A stretch of DNA of 5,006 nucleotides, taken from the NCBI GenBank assembly GCA_030040815.1, contig JASHSZ010000653.1, positions 1 to 5,006 of the forward strand, written 5' to 3'. This DNA comes from Streptosporangiaceae bacterium. Lineage in GTDB: Bacteria; Actinomycetota; Actinomycetes; Streptosporangiales; Streptosporangiaceae. Below, one piece after another: positions 1-5,006 of this stretch (its first letter is position 1; every line of letters begins with the position of its first letter). A program made the position numbers and the translations under genes. The notes beneath the pieces were generated by a model. That model saw only the letters and a list, made by a program, of their open reading frames with translations. It ran no database searches and was not told where the DNA came from.

Positions 1-2220
1 CGCGCCGGGCGCGGGCGGCGGTACCGCCGTGGCCGGGCTTTGCGCGCCACCAGGCACCGGCCTGGCGCGGGCTGCCGGCCCGGTCACAGTGCCGTTGGCC
101 GCGACCGAGCCGCCAGCGGCGGGCCCAACCGGCCCAGGCCCGCCGATACGCGACGGCAACTTCAGCGGCGGCGGCTCAGCCACGGGCGGCGGAGACGTTG
201 CCGCACCTGGCCGAGCCTTGTTCGCGAGCGCGCCGCGACTGCCGCTGCCACCGGCCATGGCACCGTCGGCGGCAGCATCCCCGCCTGCAGCGGCCGATCC
301 TTCCGCGGTTCCCGATGCCTGCAGGCCCGCAGCCACCGCGCCGGTTGCACCGCCGGACGCGGCCGCCATCGCGACGCTCGCCGCCTGGCCGGGGTTGCGC
401 CTGGCCCAGCGCATCGCCCGGTACGCCGCGATGCCCGGCAGGGCCGTCGCCGCCGTCACGGTAGTCGACCTGGCTGCTGCGGCAGCGCGCGCCAGGTCGC
501 TCTCGGCTCGTTCCTGCGAGCCGACCATGCCGTACCCGACGGCCGAGAACAAATGCTGGAACGGCTTGCGGTAGATGAACGCGGCAACCGTGACGAGCGC
601 GATCATGAGGATCTTGAGCGCCCACGGCAGGACCGCGTCGCTCGTGCCGATGATCAGCGCGTAGCAGTACAGCAGCAGGCTCAGCACCAGCGCGACCGCC
701 GCCTGCTTGAGCAGCACCCCGAAGAGCAGCTCGACCCAGCGCAGCGCCACGACCCGGCCGAAGCCGGGATGCGCGCCGATCAGCAGGAAGAACGGCCCCA
801 CGATCAGCAGCAGCAGAAAGCTCAGTTTCAGCAGGATCAGCGTGACCGAGATGAGCAGGATCAACAGACCTGCCACCAGCGCGGCGAACAGCGCCGCGAA
901 CCCAACCTCAAGCCGCGTCGTCCAGTCCTTGCCCTGGAACAGCGGGTAGATCGCCGGGTCGTTGGTCTGGAGGCTGCTGGCAATACCGGCATATGTGGCT
1001 TGCTTGGCCTGGATCAGCGCTGGTGTTGCCCGCTCGTCAACAGCGATTGCCTGCGCCCACAGCAGCGACCGCCCGTAGGTGTTCACCACTGTCGGCCTGG
1101 CTCCGTTGGCGGAGTACACCGATGTACCGAACTCGCCGACAAGCCACGGCTTGCAGACCAGCACGCTCCACAGCTCATCGGCATTCTGATCGACCACGGT
1201 GCTGCCGGAGGTATAGCTGTACACGGAGGCCTGGACCTCGGGATCGCCATTCGAGACGGGAACGCAGCTACTCGGGCCGGGGCTCGGAAGCTTGGCGAAC
1301 GCGGCATCCAGGGCCTGAGAGATCCCGTCGGAGACACCGCCGCCGAGCCCGGTGACGTCGCCCGGCATGCCGATCAGGAAAATGGCCGCCGCGCACGCCG
1401 CAACCATCCACACCGTTCCCTCGATGGTGCGGGTGGCGCGCTTGCGGATCAGGCCCTGCCAGGCCAGCCAGATCGCCGCCAGGATCACGACGATGGACAG
1501 ATAAGGGAAGTAGATCGCGCGGCCCAGGCTGGTGATCAGGTCGTCGGTCACGTGCTGCAGCCAGCCGACAATGCCGTTCCCGGCCGCAGCCTGGTAGATG
1601 GTGATGGTGACGCGGTCGATGGACTTGGCCGCGTCAAACACCATGCCCGCGACGTCGTTCCCTATCAGCGACGTCATGTCCGAGCACTGCAGGTTGGTAG
1701 CAGACCAGTAATTCCCGGCCACGCCGTACTCGTCGTAGAGCGTCGCTGGCTGCTTCCCCGACACCGGCGGCGCGACCATGGCGTCAATGCCCGAGCTGGC
1801 GGGCTCCGGATCAGGCAGTGACGGCTGACACACGTTGTTGAGGTCGCCGACGAGCCCTGAGCTACCCAGCGCGCAGAATCCGAGCAGGCCGCCGATGTCA
1901 CCGATCCCAGGCACGGAGCACAGGCCGCCAGTCGCGGTTGACGCGGCGGCCCCCTCGGCGCCTGCTGCCCCAGTGGTCGCGTCCAGAAGCGTGCCGCGGG
2001 CAGGCGTAGTCGGGTAGTCCGGTGCGGTGGCGGGGCTCCGTCCCGCCTGTCCGCGCGCCGTGCCCGGCCTGGTACGCGCTGCCGTCGTCACGGCGGCACG
2101 GGCCGGGGACGCCAGCGGACCGCCCGTGTGCTGCGGGCTGGCGCCGCCCGACAGCATCACGGCCGCCGTCAGCGGCGCCAGCACGGCGGCCAGCTTGACC
2201 GGGAAGCTGGGTCTCGACAT
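1..2220 (-). CDS. VirB6/TrbL-like polytopic membrane protein of a type IV secretion system (3' end outside window)
   Basis: An uninterrupted frame of 740 codons runs off the left edge without a stop. The ATG at 2220 is chosen because a GGAG lies 7 nt upstream and the protein opens with a signal-peptide-like segment: basic R3/K9, then a hydrophobic stretch at residues 10-24. There is no lipobox Cys. Residues ~30-230 form an Ala/Gly-rich ectodomain with Cys at 101, 116, 131 and 179. Hydrophobic segments lie at about 235-254, 268-286, 440-463, 464-482, 503-525 and 531-549. The 287-438 loop holds Cys 319 and 356, and RKR at 259-261 suggests that turn is cytoplasmic. Residues ~575-740 are a low-complexity Ala/Pro/Gly tail. 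Large multi-spanning proteins directly after a VirB4 ATPase are typical of VirB6/TrbL channel components of Gram-positive conjugation systems. The family call rests on topology and neighbourhood, not on a catalytic motif. Six segments after a cleaved signal would leave the basic tail outside, so a seventh or re-entrant segment near 488-504 is possible. Confidence 0.82.
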   Translation of the reverse strand, partial: MSRPSFPVKLAAVLAPLTAAVMLSGGASPQHTGGPLASPARAAVTTAARTRPGTARGQAGRSPATAPDYPTTPARGTLLDATTGAAGAEGAAASTATGGLCSVPGIGDIGGLLGFCALGSSGLVGDLNNVCQPSLPDPEPASSGIDAMVAPPVSGKQPATLYDEYGVAGNYWSATNLQCSDMTSLIGNDVAGMVFDAAKSIDRVTITIYQAAAGNGIVGWLQHVTDDLITSLGRAIYFPYLSIVVILAAIWLAWQGLIRKRATRTIEGTVWMVAACAAAIFLIGMPGDVTGLGGGVSDGISQALDAAFAKLPSPGPSSCVPVSNGDPEVQASVYSYTSGSTVVDQNADELWSVLVCKPWLVGEFGTSVYSANGARPTVVNTYGRSLLWAQAIAVDERATPALIQAKQATYAGIASSLQTNDPAIYPLFQGKDWTTRLEVGFAALFAALVAGLLILLISVTLILLKLSFLLLLIVGPFFLLIGAHPGFGRVVALRWVELLFGVLLKQAAVALVLSLLLYCYALIIGTSDAVLPWALKILMIALVTVAAFIYRKPFQHLFSAVGYGMVGSQERAESDLARAAAAARSTTVTAATALPGIAAYRAMRWARRNPGQAASVAMAAASGGATGAVAAGLQASGTAEGSAAAGGDAAADGAMAGGSGSRGALANKARPGAATSPPPVAEPPPLKLPSRIGGPGPVGPAAGGSVAANGTVTGPAARARPVPGGAQSPATAVPPPAPGA

Positions 2221-2227
2221 CCGAGGG

Positions 2228-2231
2228 CTCC
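2228..2231 (-). promoter_or_regulatory. Ribosome binding site for the VirB6/TrbL-like gene
   Basis: Read on the minus strand, TGGAG precedes the ATG at 2220 with a 7-nt spacer after GGAG. This is a good Shine-Dalgarno match and the main reason for choosing that start. It sits in the 41-bp gap after the VirB4-like stop codon. I see no promoter-like sequence in that gap, so the gene is probably co-transcribed with the ATPase gene. Confidence 0.7.
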
Positions 2232-2254
2232 AGTGAGGTCGTGACACGGCGGCG

Positions 2255-2286
2255 CCAGGTGTCAGCCCGCTCCGGGCTGGCCCTGG
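2255..2286 (-). other. GC-rich two-part hairpin spanning the stop codon of the VirB4-like gene
   Basis: On the plus strand, CAGCCCG (2263-2269) pairs with CGGGCTG (2273-2279) around a CTC triloop. An outer CCAGG (2255-2259) pairs with CCTGG (2282-2286) across a small 3/2-nt internal loop. The VirB4 TGA stop (2262-2264) lies in the structure. No run of U follows on the minus-strand transcript, so it does not look like a classical intrinsic terminator. It could influence termination, ribosome release or mRNA stability between the ATPase and membrane-protein genes. It could also be a by-product of the Gly/Pro/Ala codons at the protein's end. Confidence 0.4.
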
Positions 2287-4736
2287 TGGTCTGGCAGCTG
2301 ACCCGCGGGTGCCTCTCCGGTGCGCGCGCGGGTCGGGTTGGTGTCCAGGCAGCGGCGCAGGTCGTCTGAGATCAGGTCGACCGCGATCCGGCCAGCCCGG
2401 CCGTCCAGGTCGCGGAAAATGCACTCGCCGTTGCCGAGCGCTCGCAGCGCGGCCTTGTGATCAGCTGACTGCTCGATCCCGAGCAGGGACAGTACGCTGG
2501 CAATCTCGGCCTGCTCGGACGATCGGAACGCGAATACGCTGGAGATGCAGTTGGTGACCTGCTCGCTGAGCAGGTCACCGGCGTTCTGCGACACCATGAT
2601 CAGTGCCGTGTTGCGCGACCTGCCCATCCGCGACACTTCCGGGACGAGCTTCGCCCCTTGCGGCGTCGACGTGATCGCCCAGGCCTCGTCCAGGAAGATC
2701 GCCTTGGGCAAGCGGCGGTCCATGCCATTCAGCAGCCGGCGGGCGAACTGCGACACCAGGTAGAGCAGCGCGACTGACAGCCGCTGCTCGTATGAGTAGT
2801 CGTCCCGGCCCGTGGCGCTGTCGGGCAGCGTAAGGCCGCCGAGCGTAAACACTGTGGTCCACCCGGCCGCGTCGATCCGCTCCCCGCCGGACGGCGCGAA
2901 GCACAGCCGGGCGAGCCGCATCTCCGACATGGACCGCAGCAGGGCGCCGAGATTCACCGAGGCCGGGTCGGGTGCCTGCTCAAGGTGACTCACGACCTTG
3001 CCGAGACTTGGCCGGTCACCCGCCGCGACGGCCGCGACGGCCTGGATCATCGCGCTCTCGCGCTCTTCGCTCATCCTGGGCAGCAGCAGCCGCAGCGTCT
3101 CGGTGGCCATGGTCCGCCGCTCGGCCAGGTCCTCGCCGAACGAGAACGGGTCGAGGAGGCCGGGCGCGGCGCTACCCAGCGGCACCATCCTGGCCTGGCG
3201 GCCCCGGCTGGCCAGCCAGCCGGCCAGTGACTCAGCGTCGCCCTTGGGGTCGATAACCGCGACCGTCACGCCGCGCAAGGCAAGCTGCAGGATGAGCAGT
3301 AACGCGAGAGTCGTCTTGCCACCGCCCGGTTCACCAGTGATCGCGACGGCCGTCGGCCTGTTCCTGACGGCGGCGACCAGCGGGTCGAAATGCACGACCC
3401 CACGTGCCCGGCCCGTCGTCTCACCGATGTACGGCCCTATCCAGCCCGCGTCGTCGGCGATCCGGTCCCCGAGGTCGACGGTCGCGGTGGGCATGCCGCC
3501 CGCCACCGTGTACAGCGGCTGCCGCTGCAGATACGAGGCCAGTCTGACTCGGTCGCCCGGCAGCGACTCGCACAGCAGGGAGAACTGGTCGCCAGTCGAG
3601 TTGACGATGTCGATGCCAATGTCGCGGTAATGCTCGAGGACGGCCTCGGCGCGGCGGATGCACATCTCCCGGTCCGGTGCGGCGACCATGAGCCGGTGCC
3701 AGCCGTACACGAACGGGAGGCGCTCCTTCTTGATGCCGTGCTCGAGGAGTCGGGCCGCCTCGATCTGCTCGGCGAGAGCGATGGGCAGGTCCGCGCCGGC
3801 CTCTCTGATGTGCGCATCCATGTCCCTCGCGTGCGCGAGCCGCCGGCTGACGTCCTTGCTGGCCCTGGCGGGCGCGATGAGCCGCATCCGCAGGCTTGCC
3901 TCTACCGGGAAGGGCAGGGCGTCCGCGTAGTGCAGCCACGGCTCGCCCTCGGGGAAGTACATGACGTCGGGGAACCGGGCAAAGGACAGGAACGCAGCCC
4001 ACGATTCGGCGGTGGGCTGCGTCAGCCGAAGCACCGTCCGGCCGTTGTCGACCTGCCCCTCGAGCAGTGCTTCGATCTCCCCGGTGCCCCAGGTGCGGCG
4101 TCGCGCCGCCGATGGCGACTCCGACCCGGCGCTGCCGGAGAGCGTGTGGCGGAACAGCCACGCCACCTCGTCGGCGCTGGCATGGCCAGCAGACAGGGCG
4201 CCGGCGGCAAGCGCCCGGCCCAGCCGCTCGGCTTGCTCGGTCCAGCGCGTGATCTCCGCGGCAGGCACCGCCTCGTCCGCCAGGCCGAGTGCCTGCTCTG
4301 CGGCCCGGTAGGACGTGGTCAGCTGGGCGAGCAGGCTGCGAGACAGCTGGGCCCGCATTCCGCGCTGGCCGAGCCGGACCCCCAGGTACACCTCCTTGGT
4401 CCAGAAGTCCTTGGCCCAGACGTGCCGGTACATCTCTTCCAGGTAGGGCACCCAGCCCGGCCCGCCGTCCGCGGTGCCATCAAGACTGGTGGCCCACTCG
4501 GCGGCCGGGTACGGCCGGTGCGCGACGCGCAGGTGCACCTCTGCGTCCGCCATCCGGATCGCGGCCAGCGCCGTCGTGATGCTGAGGGCGAGCGCCTCGC
4601 GCTCGGCTGGCGTGGTGAACTCGTAGCTGACCGTCGGCAGCCGGTAATACGCCCAGGCGTGGGCCTCGCTGAGCACGATCCGGTCGTCGAAGTACCGCAC
4701 CGACAACCGGGCTCGCCCGGCAGTGCGCGCGCTCAT
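2262..4736 (-). CDS. VirB4-like type IV secretion/conjugation ATPase
   Basis: This 824-residue protein has the usual VirB4 length (about 800-850). VirB4 proteins are cytoplasmic, membrane-associated AAA+ ATPases that power channel assembly and substrate transfer. Residues ~10-440 form the N-terminal domain, including aromatic-rich stretches near 29-40 and 106-122. The RecA-like motor follows: Walker A GEPGGGKT (468-475), IDPKGD (495-500), Walker B IFLDEAW (680-686, acidic D683/E684), and a VSQN motif (715-718) leading into FRSSEQ. The last ~25 residues are Pro/Gly-rich and probably disordered. The ATG at 4736 is preferred because it overlaps the upstream TGA as ATGA and the recognisable domain begins a few residues later. 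The frame stays open upstream to another ATG at 4934, but those 66 codons lie within the upstream gene and look like low-complexity shadow. No VirB3 fusion or membrane segment is seen at the N-terminus. The VirB6/TrbL-like gene lies 41 bp downstream. Confidence 0.93.
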   Translation of the reverse strand: MSARTAGRARLSVRYFDDRIVLSEAHAWAYYRLPTVSYEFTTPAEREALALSITTALAAIRMADAEVHLRVAHRPYPAAEWATSLDGTADGGPGWVPYLEEMYRHVWAKDFWTKEVYLGVRLGQRGMRAQLSRSLLAQLTTSYRAAEQALGLADEAVPAAEITRWTEQAERLGRALAAGALSAGHASADEVAWLFRHTLSGSAGSESPSAARRRTWGTGEIEALLEGQVDNGRTVLRLTQPTAESWAAFLSFARFPDVMYFPEGEPWLHYADALPFPVEASLRMRLIAPARASKDVSRRLAHARDMDAHIREAGADLPIALAEQIEAARLLEHGIKKERLPFVYGWHRLMVAAPDREMCIRRAEAVLEHYRDIGIDIVNSTGDQFSLLCESLPGDRVRLASYLQRQPLYTVAGGMPTATVDLGDRIADDAGWIGPYIGETTGRARGVVHFDPLVAAVRNRPTAVAITGEPGGGKTTLALLLILQLALRGVTVAVIDPKGDAESLAGWLASRGRQARMVPLGSAAPGLLDPFSFGEDLAERRTMATETLRLLLPRMSEERESAMIQAVAAVAAGDRPSLGKVVSHLEQAPDPASVNLGALLRSMSEMRLARLCFAPSGGERIDAAGWTTVFTLGGLTLPDSATGRDDYSYEQRLSVALLYLVSQFARRLLNGMDRRLPKAIFLDEAWAITSTPQGAKLVPEVSRMGRSRNTALIMVSQNAGDLLSEQVTNCISSVFAFRSSEQAEIASVLSLLGIEQSADHKAALRALGNGECIFRDLDGRAGRIAVDLISDDLRRCLDTNPTRARTGEAPAGQLPDHQGQPGAG
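2553..2579. repeat. Perfect 12-bp inverted repeat with 3-nt loop inside the VirB4-like gene
   Basis: GGTGACCTGCTC (2553-2564) is the exact reverse complement of GAGCAGGTCACC (2568-2579), separated by GCT. It lies in the coding sequence for residues ~720-728 (DLLSEQVT region), just after the VSQN motif. No T-run follows on either strand, so it is not a standard terminator. The codons for Asp-Leu-Leu and Glu-Gln-Val are naturally near-complementary, so part of the symmetry may be forced by the protein sequence. Confidence 0.75.
4733..4736 (-). promoter_or_regulatory. ATGA stop/start overlap (translational coupling) between upstream gene and VirB4-like gene
   Basis: The TGA that ends the upstream frame (4735-4733) shares two bases with the ATG of the ATPase gene (4736-4734). 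The bases before the ATG are GC-rich without a clear AGGAG; the best purine stretch is GGCGGGGCGGG. Initiation therefore probably relies on ribosomes terminating on the upstream gene, which would tie production of the two proteins together. Confidence 0.65.
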
Positions 4737-5006
4737 CGGCGCACCCGCCCCGCCGGTGCCGAGCCCGCTGACGGCGAACCCGCTGACGGCGAGCCTGCTG
4801 ACGGCGCGGCCGGAGCCGCCATATCCGCTGGCCGTGCTACCGCAAGGCCCGAGTTCAGCACGCCGGCCAGCGCGGTGACGGCACGCACCGTTTCCGCGCC
4901 CAGCGCGCCGCCGCTGGACAGCCGGGTATCCCATGGCACCCGCACAACGGCCCGGCAGCGGCCGACAGCTACCCCGGCGGCCCGCTGCGCATGCGCTGCA
5001 GTCTGG
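4733..5006 (-). CDS. C-terminal end of an upstream gene, possibly a MinD/ParA-like ATPase (5' end outside window)
   Basis: The frame is open from the right edge to a TGA at 4735-4733, giving the last 90 residues of a protein whose start is not in view. The first ~55 residues look like a folded domain end: a short strand with VGRCRAVVRVPWD, then LSSGGAL and an Ala/Leu-rich helix ending near GVLNSGLA. This order (basic residue, VVR-P-D, small-residue loop, then a helix) resembles from memory the C-termini of MinD/ParA-like P-loop ATPases in actinomycetes. The Walker motifs that would prove this are outside the window. The last ~25 residues are a Pro/Ser/Ala/Gly tail with PSAGS repeats and a basic GRVRR end. 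A GTG at 4945 could start a 70-residue reading, but the domain-like sequence continues upstream of it, so an internal start is unlikely. Gene reality is well supported by the ATGA overlap; the family is a weak inference. Confidence 0.6.
   Translation of the reverse strand, partial: QTAAHAQRAAGVAVGRCRAVVRVPWDTRLSSGGALGAETVRAVTALAGVLNSGLAVARPADMAAPAAPSAGSPSAGSPSAGSAPAGRVRR
4761..4805. repeat. Three tandem copies of a 15-bp unit
   Basis: The units are GAGCCCGCTGACGGC (4761-4775), GAACCCGCTGACGGC (4776-4790) and GAGCCTGCTGACGGC (4791-4805). Units 2 and 3 each differ from the first at one position. Being a multiple of three, the array keeps frame; on the minus strand it encodes repeated PSAGS in the C-terminal tail of the upstream gene. 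It ends 25 bp before the VirB4-like start codon. Confidence 0.9.

Noticed and set aside
16..29. 14-bp perfect palindrome centred on GGTACC
   Set aside because: It sits in the Pro/Ala-rich coding tail, is short for such GC content, and has no partner copy elsewhere in the window.
40..1821. 593-residue plus-strand open frame rich in Arg, Gln, Asp and His
   Set aside because: It lies entirely antisense to the 740-codon membrane-protein frame. Its Gln/Asp-rich stretch is simply the complement of Leu/Ile codons in transmembrane segments. Long antisense frames are expected at this GC content.
2140..2220. Lipoprotein signal at the start of the VirB6/TrbL-like protein
   Set aside because: The segment after the hydrophobic core reads LSGGAS with no Cys, so there is no lipobox; an ordinary signal peptide or anchor fits better.
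2027..2236. 69-residue plus-strand frame across the start of the membrane-protein gene
   Set aside because: It is antisense to the signal-peptide region and the intergenic gap, with no supporting signal.
3206..3217. 12-bp palindrome GGCTGGCCAGCC
   Set aside because: It is explained by Gly-Trp-Leu-Ala codons in the ATPase gene, with no loop or extended stem.
2998..3630. 210-residue plus-strand open frame
   Set aside because: It is antisense to the motif-bearing part of the VirB4-like ATPase, with no recognisable domain or ribosome binding site.
3421..4161. 246-residue minus-strand frame
   Set aside because: It is an alternate frame wholly inside the VirB4-like gene, with Arg/Ala/Gly/Pro-rich composition typical of high-GC shadow frames.
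4737..4934. 66-residue N-terminal extension of the VirB4-like protein from an ATG at 4934
   Set aside because: The extension is low complexity, overlaps the upstream gene in another frame, and has no family-like sequence. The ATGA-coupled start at 4736 fits better.

Overview
The window comes from a high-GC actinobacterium. The coding frames strongly favour G or C at third codon positions, no AT-rich promoter-like spacer is visible, and the two main proteins resemble the Gram-positive (actinomycete) branch of type IV secretion and conjugation machinery. I cannot name a genus. Streptomyces, Frankia, Actinomadura and Streptosporangiales relatives are all plausible.

All real genes lie on the minus strand and read from the right end of the window to the left, as one apparent operon fragment. 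(1) At the right edge is the last ~90 residues of a gene that starts outside the window. Its C-terminus has a faint resemblance to MinD/ParA-like P-loop ATPases of actinomycetes and ends in a Pro/Ser/Ala/Gly tail built on a 15-bp tandem repeat. (2) A complete VirB4-type AAA+ ATPase of 824 residues (4736 down to 2262) overlaps the preceding stop codon by four bases (ATGA). It has a textbook Walker A, a DPKGD strand and a DEAW Walker B. (3) After 41 bp comes a 740-residue open frame (2220 down to the left edge, no stop reached). It encodes a signal-peptide-bearing polytopic membrane protein of VirB6/TrbL type with a cysteine-containing ectodomain and a long Ala/Pro/Gly-rich tail.

Taken together, the VirB4-like motor would energise assembly or substrate transfer at the cytoplasmic face, and the VirB6/TrbL-like protein would form the inner-membrane channel scaffold. 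No relaxase, VirD4 coupling protein, integrase, origin of transfer, tRNA or CRISPR is visible. Whether this belongs to an integrative conjugative element, a plasmid or a chromosomal secretion locus therefore cannot be decided from these bases.

The plus strand carries only antisense shadow frames. Extra structure beyond the genes includes a perfect 12-bp stem/3-nt loop inverted repeat inside the VirB4 motor domain, a two-part hairpin over the VirB4 stop codon, and the 15-bp tandem repeat next to the VirB4 start.
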